The notes: generated by a model not told the origin, from the sequence alone. A stretch of 64,000 nucleotides of DNA from Cellulomonas flavigena DSM 20109 (GCF_000092865.1 NC_014151.1:2046001-2110000), one strand, 5' to 3'; numbered from the stretch's first letter, positions 10,374 to 20,997 are shown. Translations and numbers: made by a program.

Positions 10374-11587
10374 GCGACGCGATCCTCGTCCTCGAGGACG
10401 GCCGCACGTTCAGCGGCCGGGCCTACGGGGCCACCGGGCGGACGGTCGGCGAGATCGTCTTCAACACGGGCATGACGGGCTACCAGGAGACCCTGACCGA
10501 CCCGTCCTACCACCGGCAGATCGTCGTGATGACGGCGCCGCACATCGGCAACACCGGCGTGAACGACGACGACCCGGAGTCGACCCGCATCTGGGTCGCC
10601 GGCTACGTCGTGCGCGACCCTGCGCGCCGCTCGTCGAGCTGGCGCGCGCGCCGCACCCTCGACGAGGACCTCGTCGCGCAGGGTGTCGTCGGGATCAGCG
10701 GCATCGACACGCGTGCCCTCACGCGGCACCTGCGCGAGCGCGGCGTGATGCGCGCCGGCATCTTCTCGGGCGCGGCCCTCGCGCGCCCCGAGGGGGAGCG
10801 ACGGCCCGTGGACGAGCTGGTCGACGAGGTGCTGGCCGCGCCGCCGATGGTGGGAGCGGACCTCGCCGGCGAGGTGAGCGTCGACACCGCGTACGTCGTG
10901 CCCGCCCTCGGTGCCGACGGTGCGCCGCTCGACGAGCCCGTCGCCCGCGTCGCCGCTGTCGACCTCGGCATCAAGTCCATGACGCCCCAGCGGATGGCCG
11001 AGCGCGGCATCGAGGTGCACGTGCTGCCCGCGACGGCCGCGATCGACGACGTCCTCGCGGTGCAGCCCGACGGCGTGTTCTTCTCCAACGGACCCGGCGA
11101 CCCGTCAGCGGCCCGCCACGAGATCGACGTGCTGCGGGGCGTGCTCGACCGCCGGATCCCGTTCTTCGGCATCTGCTACGGCAACCAGCTGTTCGGCCGT
11201 GCGCTGGGCTTCGGCACGTACAAGCTGCGCTACGGCCACCGCGGTGTGAACCAGCCGGTCATGGACCGCACGACCGGCAAGGTCGAGATCACGGCGCACA
11301 ACCACGGGTTCGCGGTCGACGCGCCGCTCGACGCCGAGACCGTCGCGCCGTTCGACGGCGGCCGCTACGGGCGCGTGCGGGTGTCGCACGTCGACCTCAA
11401 CGACGACGTCGTCGAGGGCCTCGAGGCGCTCGACCTGCCGGCGTTCTCCGTGCAGTACCACCCGGAGGCCGCAGCCGGCCCGCACGACGCCGCCTACCTC
11501 TTCGACCGCTTCCTCGACCTCATGACCACGCACCGCGGCACCGGCGGCACGCCGGACGCCGCGACCACCGGGAAGGGCGCCGCCTGA
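10370..11587 (+). CDS. carA: Carbamoyl-phosphate synthase small subunit
   Basis: Glutaminase subunit that releases ammonia from glutamine for CarB. The 405-residue product has an N-terminal CPSase domain (starting [16 protein letters not shown]). Its C-terminal class I glutamine amidotransferase has the nucleophile Cys269 in [12 protein letters not shown] and His364/Glu366 in QYHPEA. The residue after the cysteine is Tyr, where most relatives have Leu. The start overlaps the preceding stop (ATGA) and the stop overlaps carB by 1 base. Confidence 0.95.
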   Translation: MSDAILVLEDGRTFSGRAYGATGRTVGEIVFNTGMTGYQETLTDPSYHRQIVVMTAPHIGNTGVNDDDPESTRIWVAGYVVRDPARRSSSWRARRTLDEDLVAQGVVGISGIDTRALTRHLRERGVMRAGIFSGAALARPEGERRPVDELVDEVLAAPPMVGADLAGEVSVDTAYVVPALGADGAPLDEPVARVAAVDLGIKSMTPQRMAERGIEVHVLPATAAIDDVLAVQPDGVFFSNGPGDPSAARHEIDVLRGVLDRRIPFFGICYGNQLFGRALGFGTYKLRYGHRGVNQPVMDRTTGKVEITAHNHGFAVDAPLDAETVAPFDGGRYGRVRVSHVDLNDDVVEGLEALDLPAFSVQYHPEAAAGPHDAAYLFDRFLDLMTTHRGTGGTPDAATTGKGAA

Positions 11588-14500
11588 TGCCTCGCCGCGA
11601 CGACCTGAAGTCCGTCCTCGTCATCGGCTCCGGCCCGATCGTCATCGGGCAGGCCTGCGAGTTCGACTACTCCGGCACGCAGGCGTGCCGCGTGCTGAAG
11701 GAGGAGGGCCTGCGGGTCGTCCTCGTGAACTCGAACCCCGCCACGATCATGACCGACCCGGAGTTCGCCGACGCGACCTACGTCGAGCCGATCACGACCG
11801 AGGTCCTCACGTCGATCATCGCCAAGGAGCGGCCCGACGCGCTGCTGCCGACGCTCGGCGGCCAGACCGCCCTCAACGCGGCGATCGCGCTCGACGAGGC
11901 CGGTGTCCTGGAGAAGTACGGCGTCGAGCTCATCGGCGCGAACATCGCTGCCATCCAGAAGGGCGAGGACCGCCAGGCGTTCAAGGACGTCGTCGAGGTC
12001 GCGGGTGGCGAGTCCGCCCGCTCCGCGATCATCCACACGGTCGACGAGGCGCTCGTCGCCGCCGAGGACCTCGGGTACCCGATGGTCGTGCGGCCGTCGT
12101 TCACCATGGGCGGCCTCGGCTCGGGCCTCGCGTACGACGAGGACGACCTGCGCCGGATCGTCGGGCAGGGCCTGCACTACTCGCCGACCACCGAGGTGCT
12201 CCTCGAGGAGTCGATCCTCGGCTGGAAGGAGTACGAGCTCGAGCTCATGCGCGACAAGCACGACAACGTCGTGGTCGTGTGCTCGATCGAGAACGTCGAC
12301 CCCGTCGGTGTGCACACCGGCGACTCGGTCACGGTGGCGCCGGCGCTCACGCTCACGGACCGCGAGTACCAGCGGCTGCGCGACATCAGCATCGCGGTCA
12401 TCCGTGAGGTCGGGGTGGACACCGGTGGCTGCAACATCCAGTTCGCGGTGCACCCCGACACCGGCCGGGTCATCGTCATCGAGATGAACCCGCGCGTGTC
12501 GCGCTCGTCGGCGCTCGCGTCGAAGGCGACCGGCTTCCCGATCGCGAAGATCGCCGCCAAGCTCGCCATCGGCTACACGCTCGACGAGATCCCCAACGAC
12601 ATCACGCGCTCGACGCCCGCGTCGTTCGAGCCGACCCTCGACTACGTCGTGGTCAAGGTCCCGCGGTTCGCGTTCGAGAAGTTCCCTGCGGCCGACGACA
12701 CGCTGACGACGACCATGAAGTCGGTCGGCGAGGCGATGGCGCTGGGCCGCAACTTCACCGAGGCGCTCGGCAAGGCGATGCGCTCGATCGACAAGAAGGG
12801 CTCGACGTTCCACTGGGACGGCGAGCCGGCCACGGGGGAGGAGCTCGAGCGGCTCGTCGCGTCGATCTCGCGTCCCACGGAGCACCGGCTCGTCGACGTG
12901 CAGCAGGTGCTGCGCGCGGGGGTCCCCGTCGACGACGTGTACGCCCGTACCGGCATCGACCCGTGGTTCCTCGACCAGGTCCAGCTCGTCAACGAGGTCG
13001 CGAGGGCCACGGCCGAGGCGCCGGCGCTCACGGCGGACGTCCTCGAGCAGGCCAAGCGGCACGGGTTGTCGGACGTGCAGGTCGCCGCCCTGCGGCAGAC
13101 CAGCGAGGACGCCGTCCGGCGCACGCGCTGGGCGCTGGGCGTCCGACCGGTGTACAAGACCGTCGACACGTGCGCGGCCGAGTTCGCGGCCCGAACGCCG
13201 TACCACTACTCGTCGTACGACGAGGAGAGCGAGGTCCAGCCGCGCCCGCGGCCGGCCATCCTCATCCTGGGCTCCGGGCCCAACCGGATCGGCCAGGGCA
13301 TCGAGTTCGACTACTCGTGCGTGCACGCCGCGCTGGCGCTCAAGGGCGAGTACGAGACCGTCATGGTCAACTGCAACCCCGAGACGGTGTCGACCGACTA
13401 CGACACGGCCGACCGCCTGTACTTCGAACCGCTGACGTTCGAGGACGTCCTCGAGGTGTACGAGGCGGAGAAGGCCGCCGGCCCCGTGGCCGGCCTCATC
13501 GTGACGCTCGGCGGCCAGACGCCGCTGTCGCTCGCGCAGCGGCTGTCGGACGCGGGCCTGCCGATCCTCGGAACGCCGCCGGCGGCCATCGACGCCGCGG
13601 AGGACCGTGGCGAGTTCGGTGCCGTGCTGGCGGCCGCCGGTCTCCCGGCGCCGGCGTTCGGCACGGCGACGACCCTGGAGGGGGCGCGCGAGACGGCCCG
13701 TCGCATCGGGTTCCCGGTGCTGGTCCGTCCGTCGTACGTGCTGGGCGGGCGCGGGATGGAGATCGTGTACGACGAGCACCAGCTCACCGAGTACGTCGAG
13801 CGCGCGATCCACGAGCAGCTGGGTGGGGACCGCGGGGGCAGCCTGCCCCCGCTGCTCATCGACCGCTTCCTCGACGACGCGATCGAGATCGACGTCGACG
13901 CGCTGTACGACGGCACCGAGCTGTTCCTCGGTGGCGTCATGGAGCACATCGAGGAGGCCGGCGTGCACTCGGGCGACTCCGCGTGCGTGCTGCCCCCGGT
14001 GACGCTGTCGGTCGCCGAGCTCGCGCGCATCCGGGAGTCGACCGAGGCGATCGCGCGCGGCGTGGGCGTGCGCGGGCTGCTCAACATCCAGTTCGCCCTG
14101 GTGTCGGACGTGCTGTACGTGCTCGAGGCGAACCCGCGCGCGTCCCGCACGGCGCCGTTCGTCTCCAAGGCCACGGGCGTGTCGCTCGCCAAGGCCGCGG
14201 CGCTCGTGATGGCCGGCCGGACGATCGCCGAGCTGCGGGCGTCGGGCCTGCTGCCCGCCCAGGACGCGAGCGTGCTCGACCTCGACGCGCCGCTCGCGGT
14301 CAAGGAGGCCGTGCTGCCCTTCAAGCGGTTCCGCACGGCGGACGGCACGGTCGTCGACACGGTCCTGGGCCCGGAGATGCGCTCGACGGGTGAGGTCATG
14401 GGCTTCGACGTCGACTTCCCGACGGCGTTCGCGAAGTCGCAGGCGGCGGCCTTCGGTGGGCTGCCGACGAGCGGGCGGGTGTTCATCTCGGTCGCGGACC

Positions 14501-14922
14501 GCGACAAGCGGTCGATCGTGCTCCCGGTGAAGCGCCTGGTGGAGCTCGGGTTCGAGATCCTCGCCACCGAGGGCACGGCCGCCGTGCTCCGGCGCAGCGG
14601 CATCGTGTCGCGGATCGTGCGCAAGCACTCGGCGGGGCGCGGACCGGACGGCGAGCCGACGGTCGTCGACCTCATCTCCGCCGGGGAGGTGGACATGGTC
14701 GTCAACACGCCCTCGGGGCAGGGCTCGCGTGCCGACGGGTACGAGATCCGCGCCGCCACGACGGCGGCGGACAAGGCGATCGTCACGACGGTGCAGCAGC
14801 TCGGCGCCGCGGTGCAGGCCATCGAGGCGCGCCAGGCGGGTCCGTTCAGCGTCACGAGCCTGCAGGAGCACGACGCCGCGGCGGCGTCGCGACGTGCGGC
14901 CCTCGCGGAGGTGGGTGCGTGA
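11587..14922 (+). CDS. carB: Carbamoyl-phosphate synthase large subunit
   Basis: Makes carbamoyl phosphate from bicarbonate, ammonia and two ATP for pyrimidines and arginine. The 1,111-residue product has the two homologous halves expected. The first starts [20 protein letters not shown] and the second starts [19 protein letters not shown] near residue 558. Each half has ATP-grasp signatures such as [13 protein letters not shown] and [19 protein letters not shown]-terminal MGS-like allosteric domain (from about residue 970) may bind UMP. Length is normal for the family. GTGA overlap with pyrF. Confidence 0.97.
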   Translation: MPRRDDLKSVLVIGSGPIVIGQACEFDYSGTQACRVLKEEGLRVVLVNSNPATIMTDPEFADATYVEPITTEVLTSIIAKERPDALLPTLGGQTALNAAIALDEAGVLEKYGVELIGANIAAIQKGEDRQAFKDVVEVAGGESARSAIIHTVDEALVAAEDLGYPMVVRPSFTMGGLGSGLAYDEDDLRRIVGQGLHYSPTTEVLLEESILGWKEYELELMRDKHDNVVVVCSIENVDPVGVHTGDSVTVAPALTLTDREYQRLRDISIAVIREVGVDTGGCNIQFAVHPDTGRVIVIEMNPRVSRSSALASKATGFPIAKIAAKLAIGYTLDEIPNDITRSTPASFEPTLDYVVVKVPRFAFEKFPAADDTLTTTMKSVGEAMALGRNFTEALGKAMRSIDKKGSTFHWDGEPATGEELERLVASISRPTEHRLVDVQQVLRAGVPVDDVYARTGIDPWFLDQVQLVNEVARATAEAPALTADVLEQAKRHGLSDVQVAALRQTSEDAVRRTRWALGVRPVYKTVDTCAAEFAARTPYHYSSYDEESEVQPRPRPAILILGSGPNRIGQGIEFDYSCVHAALALKGEYETVMVNCNPETVSTDYDTADRLYFEPLTFEDVLEVYEAEKAAGPVAGLIVTLGGQTPLSLAQRLSDAGLPILGTPPAAIDAAEDRGEFGAVLAAAGLPAPAFGTATTLEGARETARRIGFPVLVRPSYVLGGRGMEIVYDEHQLTEYVERAIHEQLGGDRGGSLPPLLIDRFLDDAIEIDVDALYDGTELFLGGVMEHIEEAGVHSGDSACVLPPVTLSVAELARIRESTEAIARGVGVRGLLNIQFALVSDVLYVLEANPRASRTAPFVSKATGVSLAKAAALVMAGRTIAELRASGLLPAQDASVLDLDAPLAVKEAVLPFKRFRTADGTVVDTVLGPEMRSTGEVMGFDVDFPTAFAKSQAAAFGGLPTSGRVFISVADRDKRSIVLPVKRLVELGFEILATEGTAAVLRRSGIVSRIVRKHSAGRGPDGEPTVVDLISAGEVDMVVNTPSGQGSRADGYEIRAATTAADKAIVTTVQQLGAAVQAIEARQAGPFSVTSLQEHDAAAASRRAALAEVGA

Positions 14923-15767
14923 CCCGCGCACCCTTCGGGGCACGCCTCGCCGCAGCCATGGACGACCACGGTCCGCTGTGCGTCGGCATCGACCCGCACG
15001 CCTCCCTCCTGGAGGCGTGGGGGCTGACGGACGACGCGGCGGGGGTGCGTTCGTTCGCGCTGCGCGTCATGGAGGCCGTCGGTGGCCGGGTCGCGGCGGT
15101 CAAGCCGCAGGCCGCGTTCTTCGAACGTCACGGGGCGGCAGGTGTCGCGGCGCTCGAGGAGGTCGTGGCCGCCGGCCGGGAGTCCGGCACGCTGGTCGTG
15201 GTGGACGCCAAGCGCGGCGACATCGGGTCGACGATGGGGGCGTACGCCGACGCGTTCCTGCGCGACGGCTCGCCGCTCGCCGGCGACGCGCTCACGGTGT
15301 CCCCGTACCTCGGCTTCGGCTCGCTCGACCCGGCGGTCGAGCTCGCCCGCGAGACGGGACGCGGGCTGTTCGTGCTCTGCCTCACGTCGAACGCCGAGGG
15401 CCACGAGGTGCAGCACGCGCGGACCGCGGACGGCGTGAGCGTCGCCGCGGCGGTCGCGGCCCGCGCGGCGGAGCTGAATGCGGGTGCGGACGAGCTCGGC
15501 TCGGTCGGACTGGTCGTCGGCGCGACCATCGGTGACGCGGCCGTACGCGCCGGTGTGGAGCTGGCGGCCGTCCGCGGGCCGCTCCTCGCTCCGGGTGTCG
15601 GTGCCCAGGGGGCGGGGGCTGCCGAGCTGGCCGAGGTCTTCGGTGGTGCCCGTCGCCAGGTGCTGGCGTCCTCGAGCAGGGGCGTGCTGCGGACGGGGCC
15701 GGACGTCGCGGCGCTGCGCGCAGCGGCGCTGCGTGCGAGCGGGGAGGCGTCGGCCGTCCTGCGCTGA
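14919..15767 (+). CDS. pyrF: Orotidine 5'-phosphate decarboxylase
   Basis: Decarboxylates OMP to UMP, the final step of the pathway. The 282-residue TIM-barrel protein has the catalytic [11 protein letters not shown] motif (Lys and Asp residues) at about residues 93-103, a phosphate-binding LAPGVGAQG loop near the end, and the GIDPHAS start. This is the longer subfamily found in actinobacteria. It is the last gene of the operon, with a strong terminator right after it. No pyrD or pyrE is present in the window. Confidence 0.95.
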   Translation: MTRAPFGARLAAAMDDHGPLCVGIDPHASLLEAWGLTDDAAGVRSFALRVMEAVGGRVAAVKPQAAFFERHGAAGVAALEEVVAAGRESGTLVVVDAKRGDIGSTMGAYADAFLRDGSPLAGDALTVSPYLGFGSLDPAVELARETGRGLFVLCLTSNAEGHEVQHARTADGVSVAAAVAARAAELNAGADELGSVGLVVGATIGDAAVRAGVELAAVRGPLLAPGVGAQGAGAAELAEVFGGARRQVLASSSRGVLRTGPDVAALRAAALRASGEASAVLR

Positions 15768-15775
15768 GCGTGCCC

Positions 15776-15816
15776 CGGAAGGCCGCGGTGACGGAGCACG
15801 TCACCGCGGCCTTCCG
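15776..15816 (+). terminator. Strong terminator of the pyr operon
   Basis: A perfect 16-bp stem, GGAAGGCCGCGGTGAC (15777-15792) with its complement at 15800-15815, extended by one C-G pair and closed by a 7-base loop. It follows the pyrF stop by 8 bases. There is no T-run, as is usual at this GC content. Confidence 0.85.
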
Positions 15817-16060
15817 CGTGCGTCCGCACGGGACGCACCGGTCGGTTCCGGCCGACGGCGCGGCAGGTGGATGTGGCGGGTGGGCGCGGCGGGTGGGCGC
15901 GGCGGGTGGGCGCGGCGGGCGACCCCTCCGGTGTGATGCCGTCGTGCGTGATAACGGAACCTAGCGCCTTGACGGCGCAGCCGACCGGGAGGAACGCCGC
16001 CTGACGGCGGCAGGCCACGACGACACACCGCCTCGGTCTCGGGCCGTCGCCCCCTGTCGC
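15817..16060. other. Non-coding gap between pyrF and the recombinase-like gene
   Basis: Besides the 13-bp tandem repeat, it holds an AT-richer patch around GATAACGG (15948-15955) and two small hairpins: GCGCC/GGCGC at 15964-15978 and GCCGCC/GGCGGC at 15996-16011. They flank a Shine-Dalgarno-like GGGAGGA. No convincing gene is seen; an 11-codon TTG frame at 15969 is too weak to call. Confidence 0.5.
15875..15920 (+). repeat. Short 13-bp tandem repeat
   Basis: The unit GGCGGGTGGGCGC occurs three times in perfect tandem (15875-15887, 15888-15900, 15901-15913), followed by a partial fourth copy. It is non-coding and G-rich on the plus strand, and is probably prone to slippage. Confidence 0.85.
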
Positions 16061-16066
16061 TAGGGT
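16061..16066 (+). promoter_or_regulatory. -10 element for the leaderless recombinase-like gene
   Basis: TAGGGT lies 6 bases before the GTG at 16073, and no Shine-Dalgarno is present. Confidence 0.55.
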
Positions 16067-16072
16067 GCCCGC

Positions 16073-16999
16073 GTGGCGAGGGACATGACCGTGGGGGAGG
16101 CGGTGGGTCGGTGCCTGACGACTCTGGGGGACCGGCACCCGGGAACGGCGCGGGCCTACCGGTGGGCACTGACGGACCTCGCACGGTCCGTCGGGGACGA
16201 CCCGCTCGACGACGTCCTCGGCGGTCCGGTGCTCGCTCTGTGGCTGGTGTCACCCACCGGGTCGGGGCGTGAGCCGTCGGCCGCGTCCGTGCGGCAGCGC
16301 GCCACGGCGGCGCGCAGCCTCGTGCGCTTCGCGTTGGAGAGCCGGCTCCTCGGCGCCGCGACGGCGGACACGGCGCTGGCAGCGCTGCAGCGCCCCGCGA
16401 CACCGCCGGTCGCGCGTGACACGGCCCCGGCCCGACTCCTGCTCGCACGGGCGGCCGGGCGTCGCCCGCACGGCGTGTCGTGGCCGGTGTGGGTGCGGTT
16501 CCGCGCCCACGTCCTCGTGCTGGCGGACACCGGCGTCACCGAGCGCCACCTCGGACGAGCGCTCCTGACCGACCTCGCGGACGACCGGACGACCCTGCGG
16601 CTCGACGACGTCACGCACCGGCTGGGGGACGCCACCCGGCACGCGCTCACGTCGTGGTTGACGGTGCGCCAGGATCTCGTCGCGACGCTCCAGGGCAGCC
16701 CGCCACCGCAGCTCTGGGTGCGTGCTCACCCCTCGGTGCACCCGCGGACCGGGGCGGTCGCGGCCGTCGGCATGCCCATCACCGCCCGGGGCCTGCGCAA
16801 GGCCTTCTCCGACGTGGTCGTGGCGCTGGTGGACGGTGACCCGCGGCTCGCGAGCTGCACGGTGGCGCACGTCCGGGCGCTCGCGCCGGGCACGCAGGAG
16901 GGGCGTACCGTCCCCTCGCCGCGCGCGCGCACCGAGCCGTCCCGAACGTCACCCGGAGGGGCGGAGGAAGCGGGCCGCGGGCGTCGGCGCAGGTCCTGA
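16073..16999 (+). CDS. Tyrosine-recombinase-like protein lacking catalytic residues
   Basis: A 308-residue protein that I read as a diverged relative of phage/Xer-type tyrosine recombinases. Residues 7-100 resemble the SAM-like core-binding domain, with helical segments around ARAYRWALTDLARSV and SVRQRATAARSLVRFAL. The second half contains LVLADTGVTERHLGRALLTDL, where recombinases have TGLRxSEL; the arginine position is Thr here. It also contains ITARGLRKAFSDVV in place of the HxLRH motif. The only tyrosine is Tyr29, so the usual C-terminal nucleophile is absent. A basic, low-complexity tail ends the protein. It has a leaderless start and sits just upstream of mihF. A role in binding DNA without cutting it is inference; it could also be a decaying gene. 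Confidence 0.55.
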   Translation: MARDMTVGEAVGRCLTTLGDRHPGTARAYRWALTDLARSVGDDPLDDVLGGPVLALWLVSPTGSGREPSAASVRQRATAARSLVRFALESRLLGAATADTALAALQRPATPPVARDTAPARLLLARAAGRRPHGVSWPVWVRFRAHVLVLADTGVTERHLGRALLTDLADDRTTLRLDDVTHRLGDATRHALTSWLTVRQDLVATLQGSPPPQLWVRAHPSVHPRTGAVAAVGMPITARGLRKAFSDVVVALVDGDPRLASCTVAHVRALAPGTQEGRTVPSPRARTEPSRTSPGGAEEAGRGRRRRS

Positions 17000-17023
17000 G
17001 CGCGACACGCGGACACGCCCGCG

Positions 17024-17052
17024 TTGCCGAGCGGCACTCCCGTCGCTAGTTT
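17024..17052 (+). promoter_or_regulatory. Promoter of mihF
   Basis: TTGCCG (17024-17029), 17 bases, then TAGTTT (17047-17052). Transcription should start near 17059, giving a leader of about 57 bases. Confidence 0.6.
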
Positions 17053-17115
17053 CGTCCTCAGATCCCGCGCATCGGCGACAAGGATCTCCGGCCCAGTGAC
17101 GAGAAGGTGAAGCGC

Positions 17116-17427
17116 GTGGCTCTTCCTCCGCTGACTCCCGAACAACGAGCCGCTGCGCTCGAGAAGGCTGCCGCGGCGCGGCAGGCCCGTGCCGAGGTGA
17201 AGAACCGCCTCAAGTACTCGCAGGGCTCCCTGTCCGAGGTGATCGAGCAGGGACAGCAGGACGAGACGATCGGCAAGCTCAAGGTCGCCGCCCTGCTGGA
17301 GTCCCTTCCCGGTGTGGGGAAGGTCAAGGCCCGTGCGATCATGTCCGAGATCGGCATCTCGGAGACGCGCCGGGTGCGTGGCCTCGGCCCGCACCAGGTC
17401 AAGGCGCTCGTCGACCGGTTCGGCTGA
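17116..17427 (+). CDS. mihF: Actinobacterial integration host factor (mIHF)
   Basis: Nucleoid-associated DNA-bending protein of the mycobacterial IHF type, unrelated in fold to E. coli IHF. The 103-residue product begins VALPPLTPEQRAAALEKAA and has the basic helix EVKNRLK. It then has the helix-hairpin-helix-like LPGVGKVKARAIMSEIGI and ends RGLGPHQVKALVDRFG. The GTG at 17116 is chosen over 17107 because it gives the family N-terminus and places GAGAAGG 8 bases upstream. It precedes gmk as in other actinobacteria. Confidence 0.95.
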   Translation: MALPPLTPEQRAAALEKAAAARQARAEVKNRLKYSQGSLSEVIEQGQQDETIGKLKVAALLESLPGVGKVKARAIMSEIGISETRRVRGLGPHQVKALVDRFG

Positions 17428-17442
17428 GCGTCCTGTGAGCCC

Positions 17443-17475
17443 ACGGCGCCCCACCCGGACCGGGTGGGGCGCCGT
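17443..17475 (+). terminator. Terminator after mihF
   Basis: ACGGCGCCCCACCC (17443-17456) pairs perfectly with its complement at 17462-17475 around a 5-base loop, followed by TTC. It separates mihF from gmk transcription at least partly. Confidence 0.75.
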
Positions 17476-17532
17476 TCGCGTGTCCGGGGCACCCGGACGT
17501 CACTTCTGCGGACCTGGAGCGGTGCACGACCC

Positions 17533-18099
17533 ATGACCACCACGCCGGCACGGCTCACCGTGCTCGCCGGACCGACAGCCGTGGGCAAGGGGACGGTCTC
17601 GGCCGACATCCGTGCTCGTTACCCGCAGGTCTGGCTGTCGGTCTCCATGACGACCCGCGAGCCGCGCCCGGGTGAGGTCGACGGCCTCCACTACCACTTC
17701 GTCTCGTCCGAGCGGTTCGACGAGATGGCCGAGCGCGGCGAGCTGCTGGAGTGGGCTGTCGTGCACGGGCGCAACCGGTACGGCACGCCCCGGGGTCCGG
17801 TGCTGGAGCGGCTGGGCTCCGGCGAGCCGGCGCTGTTGGAGATCGACCTGCAGGGCGCCCGGCAGGTGCGCGAGTCGATGCCCGACGCACGCTTCGTGTT
17901 CCTCGCTCCGCCGTCCTGGGAGGAGCTGGTCCGACGGCTCGTCGGACGGGGGACCGAGGGCGAGGAGGAGCGCGAGCGGCGCCTGGCGACCGCTCGTGTC
18001 GAGCTCGCGGCCGAGTCGGAGTTCGACCACGTCGTCGTGAACGACGACGTGCACCGGGCGACGGACGAGATCGTCCGTCTGATGGGCGTCGACACCTGA
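17533..18099 (+). CDS. gmk: Guanylate kinase
   Basis: Phosphorylates GMP to GDP with ATP. The 188-residue product has the P-loop [10 protein letters not shown] near residues 11-20, the GMP-binding [21 protein letters not shown] block, and [13 protein letters not shown]. The lid contains [13 protein letters not shown]. The ATG at 17533 gives the family N-terminus; an in-frame GTG at 17464 lies in the mihF terminator and was rejected. rpoZ and coaBC follow, a common actinobacterial order. Confidence 0.95.
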   Translation: MTTTPARLTVLAGPTAVGKGTVSADIRARYPQVWLSVSMTTREPRPGEVDGLHYHFVSSERFDEMAERGELLEWAVVHGRNRYGTPRGPVLERLGSGEPALLEIDLQGARQVRESMPDARFVFLAPPSWEELVRRLVGRGTEGEEERERRLATARVELAAESEFDHVVVNDDVHRATDEIVRLMGVDT

Positions 18100-18131
18100 C
18101 GCCCGCGCGCGGCTTCTCGCGCGCGACCGGG

Positions 18132-18137
18132 TAGGAT
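18132..18137 (+). promoter_or_regulatory. -10 element upstream of rpoZ
   Basis: TAGGAT lies about 67 bases before the rpoZ start and implies a short leader. Confidence 0.45.
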
Positions 18138-18203
18138 GGGCCGTTGCGCCGCGCTCCGGCGCCTGCGCACCCGCACCACTCTCCGACAGGACGGGAGTCC
18201 TCC

Positions 18204-18470
18204 GTGTCCGGAACCGTTGCCGCCCCCACGGGCATCACCGACCCGCCGATCGACCGCCTCCTCGAGCGCGCCGACTCGAAGTACGCGCTCGTGCTCTTCT
18301 CCGCCAAGCGCGCGCGTCAGATCAACGCGTACTACGCGCAGCTCAACGAGGGCCTGCTCGAGTACGTCGGCCCGCTCGTCGAGACGCGCCCGCAGGAGAA
18401 GCCGCTGTCGATCGCGATGCGCGAGATCGACGCCGGGCTGCTGACGTCCGAGCAGCTGCCGGAGGCCTGA
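18204..18470 (+). CDS. rpoZ: RNA polymerase omega subunit
   Basis: Omega helps fold and assemble the beta' subunit. The 88-residue product has the conserved block [19 protein letters not shown], followed by [15 protein letters not shown] and [12 protein letters not shown] near the C-terminus. The GTG at 18204 has a GACGGGAG ribosome binding site just upstream. An earlier in-frame start would add residues not seen in the family. coaBC starts 11 bases after the stop. Confidence 0.94.
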   Translation: MSGTVAAPTGITDPPIDRLLERADSKYALVLFSAKRARQINAYYAQLNEGLLEYVGPLVETRPQEKPLSIAMREIDAGLLTSEQLPEA

Positions 18471-18481
18471 GCCTCCCCGCC

Positions 18482-19732
18482 ATGCGCATCGTCCTCGGCG
18501 TCGCGGGCGGCATCGCCGCCTACAAGGCGATCCTGCTGCTGCGCCTGCTGCGCGAGCAGGGGCACGCGGTCCGTGTCGTGCCGACGCGTGCGTCCCTCGA
18601 GTTCGTCGGTCGCGCGACGTGGGAGGCCCTCTCGGGCGAGCCCGTGACGACCGACGTCTTCGACGACGTCGACCAGGTCGCCCACGTCGCCATCGGCAAG
18701 AGCGCCGACCTCGTCGTCGTGGCCCCGGCCACGGCGGACCTCCTGGCGCGCGCGGCCGGCGGCCGCGCGGACGACCTGCTGACCGCGACGCTGCTCGTGG
18801 CACGGTGCCCGGTCCTGCTGGCGCCCGCGATGCACACCGAGATGTGGGAGCACCCGGCGACGACCGCGAACGTGGCGACGCTCCGCGCACGGGGTGTGCA
18901 CGTGCTCGACCCGGCCGTGGGCCGACTCACCGGGCACGACTCGGGCGCCGGGCGGCTACCGGAGCCCGACGACATCGCCGCCGCCGCGCTCGCGCTCGTC
19001 GCGACGGGCGCACGTGCCGACCTGGCCGGGCGGCGGGTCGTCGTCTCTGCGGGGGGCACCCGCGAGCCGCTCGACCCCGTGCGGTTCCTGGGCAACAGGT
19101 CGACGGGACGGCAGGGCGTGGCGCTCGCGCGGGCCGCGGCGGAGCGGGGCGCACAGGTGACCCTCGTGGCCGCGAGCGTGGCCACCGACGTGCTGGCCGG
19201 GCTCCCGGTGGGGGTCGACGTCGTGCCCGTCGAGACCGGTGCAGAGCTCCGCACCGCGGTGCGCACCGCGGCGAGCGACGCAGACGTCGTCGTCATGGCG
19301 GCTGCCGTCGCGGACTACCGCCCGCAGAGCGCCGCCGACGCCAAGCTCAAGAAGTCCGGCGGCTCCACGACGCTGACGCTGGTCGAGACGGTGGACGTGC
19401 TGCGCGAGCTCGTGACCGACCCGCCGCGGGACGGGCAGGTGGTCGTGGGGTTCGCGGCCGAGACCGGCGACGCGGACGGCGACGTCCTCGACCACGCCCG
19501 CGCCAAGGCACGACGCAAGGGTGCCGACCTCCTCGTCGTGAACCCCGTGGGCGCCGGCCGGGGCTTCGGGACGCCAACCAACGAGATCACCGTGCTCGAC
19601 CGCGCGGGTGACGTCCTCGCGTCGGCCGCCGGCACGAAGCTCGAGGTCGCGCACACCGTGTGGGACCTCGTCGTCCCGGTCGTGGACACGCGTGCCGCAG
19701 CACCCGGACACCCCGCTACGCTTCCCGCATGA
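18482..19732 (+). CDS. coaBC: Bifunctional phosphopantothenoylcysteine decarboxylase/synthetase
   Basis: Carries out two coenzyme A steps: joining cysteine to 4'-phosphopantothenate, then decarboxylating it. The 416-residue product has the flavoprotein CoaC domain first ([24 protein letters not shown] with the substrate-recognition motif; catalytic-type His in [11 protein letters not shown]). The CoaB domain follows from about residue 185 ([20 protein letters not shown], with AAAVADYRP and KLKK). The stop overlaps the metK start by 4 bases. Confidence 0.95.
   Translation: MRIVLGVAGGIAAYKAILLLRLLREQGHAVRVVPTRASLEFVGRATWEALSGEPVTTDVFDDVDQVAHVAIGKSADLVVVAPATADLLARAAGGRADDLLTATLLVARCPVLLAPAMHTEMWEHPATTANVATLRARGVHVLDPAVGRLTGHDSGAGRLPEPDDIAAAALALVATGARADLAGRRVVVSAGGTREPLDPVRFLGNRSTGRQGVALARAAAERGAQVTLVAASVATDVLAGLPVGVDVVPVETGAELRTAVRTAASDADVVVMAAAVADYRPQSAADAKLKKSGGSTTLTLVETVDVLRELVTDPPRDGQVVVGFAAETGDADGDVLDHARAKARRKGADLLVVNPVGAGRGFGTPTNEITVLDRAGDVLASAAGTKLEVAHTVWDLVVPVVDTRAAAPGHPATLPA
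19717..19722 (+). promoter_or_regulatory. -10 element for leaderless metK inside the end of coaBC
   Basis: TACGCT lies 6 bases before the metK ATG, within the last coaBC codons. It suggests metK has its own start point besides read-through. Confidence 0.45.
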
Positions 19733-20928
19733 CTGCCGCACCCCTGCGCCTGTTCACTTCGGAGTCCGTGACCGAGGGGCACCCCGACAAGATCTGCGAC
19801 CAGATCTCGGACGCGATCCTCGACGCGATCCTCGAGCAGGACACGACCGCTCGCGTCGCGGTGGAGACCATGGTCACGACCGGCCTCGTGCACGTCGCCG
19901 GCGAGGTGACGACGAGCGCCTACGTGGAGATCCCGCAGATCGTGCGCGAGGTCGTCCGCGGCATCGGCTACACGTCGTCGCACATCGGCTTCGACGGGGA
20001 CTCGTGCGGCGTCTCCGTCTCCATCGGTCAGCAGTCGCCGGACATCGCGGCGGGCGTCGACAAGGCGATCGAGGTACGGCAGGACGACCGCGATCTCGAC
20101 CCGCTGGACCTGCAGGGTGCCGGCGACCAGGGCCTGATGTTCGGCTACGCGAGCGACGAGACGCCGTCGCTGCTCCCGCTCCCCATCTGGCTCGCGCACC
20201 GTCTCTCGGAGCGCCTCGCGCAGGTGCGCAAGGACGGCACGCTCGAGGGGCTGCGCCCCGACGGGAAGACCCAGGTCACCGTCGGGTACGACGGTGACGT
20301 CCCCGTCTCGCTCGACACCGTGGTGCTCTCCACGCAGCACGAGCCCAACGTCTCGGAGGCGGCGCTCTCCGCGCAGGTCGCCGAGCTGGTCGTCGCACCG
20401 GTCCTCGCCGACGTCGGCATCGACACGTCCGGTCACCGGCTCCTGGTGAACCCCACCGGCCAGTTCGTCATCGGCGGTCCGCAGGGCGACGCGGGGCTCA
20501 CGGGCCGCAAGATCATCGTCGACACCTACGGCGGCATGGCGCGCCACGGCGGCGGCGCGTTCTCGGGGAAGGACCCGTCGAAGGTCGACCGCTCGGCCGC
20601 CTACGCGATGCGCTGGGTCGCCAAGAACGTCGTCGCGGCCGGCCTCGCGCGCCGCTGCGAGGTCCAGGTGGCCTACGCCATCGGCAAGGCGCACCCCGTC
20701 GGCCTGTACGTCGAGACGTTCGGCACCGGCACGGTGCCCGACGTCGTCCTCACCGACGCGATCCGCCAGGTCTTCGACCTGCGCCCGGCCGCGATCATCC
20801 GTGATCTCGACCTCCTGCGACCCGTCTACCGACGCACCGCGGCCTACGGGCACTTCGGGCGCGAGCTGCCGGAGTTCACGTGGGAGCGCACCGACCGCAC
20901 CGCGGACCTGCTGTCGGCGGTGGGCTGA
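19729..20928 (+). CDS. metK: S-adenosylmethionine synthetase
   Basis: Makes SAM from methionine and ATP. The 399-residue product has [18 protein letters not shown] at the N-terminus (Mg- and ATP-binding His and Asp), the signature [12 protein letters not shown], the phosphate-loop [19 protein letters not shown], and the C-terminal GHFGR block. Length is normal. No SAM riboswitch is visible upstream. The ATG at 19729 is preferred to an in-frame GTG at 19660 because of the family N-terminus and the -10 six bases upstream. Confidence 0.97.
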   Translation: MTAAPLRLFTSESVTEGHPDKICDQISDAILDAILEQDTTARVAVETMVTTGLVHVAGEVTTSAYVEIPQIVREVVRGIGYTSSHIGFDGDSCGVSVSIGQQSPDIAAGVDKAIEVRQDDRDLDPLDLQGAGDQGLMFGYASDETPSLLPLPIWLAHRLSERLAQVRKDGTLEGLRPDGKTQVTVGYDGDVPVSLDTVVLSTQHEPNVSEAALSAQVAELVVAPVLADVGIDTSGHRLLVNPTGQFVIGGPQGDAGLTGRKIIVDTYGGMARHGGGAFSGKDPSKVDRSAAYAMRWVAKNVVAAGLARRCEVQVAYAIGKAHPVGLYVETFGTGTVPDVVLTDAIRQVFDLRPAAIIRDLDLLRPVYRRTAAYGHFGRELPEFTWERTDRTADLLSAVG

Positions 20929-20991
20929 CCCACGTCGTCCGGACACGCCGGTCGGCCACGCACCACGCGAGGACGGCCGGCGTCGACGTGG

Positions 20992-20997
20992 TGGGAT
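20992..20997 (+). promoter_or_regulatory. Possible -10 element for leaderless priA
   Basis: TGGGAT lies 7 bases before the GTG at 21005, and no Shine-Dalgarno is visible. Confidence 0.35.

Noticed and set aside
11494..14943. A 1,149-codon open frame on the minus strand opposite carB
   Set aside because: It is antisense to a certain gene, Arg/His/Glu-rich without any family motif, and is an expected by-product of third-position GC in this genome.
15772..15816. CCGGAAGG resembling the SRP RNA tetraloop region
   Set aside because: The rest of the SRP RNA core is missing and the sequence is one arm of the perfect pyr terminator.
15969..16004. An 11-codon TTG frame beside two hairpins upstream of the recombinase-like gene
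   Set aside because: It is too short, has a weak start codon and no upstream signal at the right distance; only the hairpins are reported.
19600..19728. SAM riboswitch upstream of metK
   Set aside because: The region is coaBC coding sequence and shows no SAM aptamer motif.
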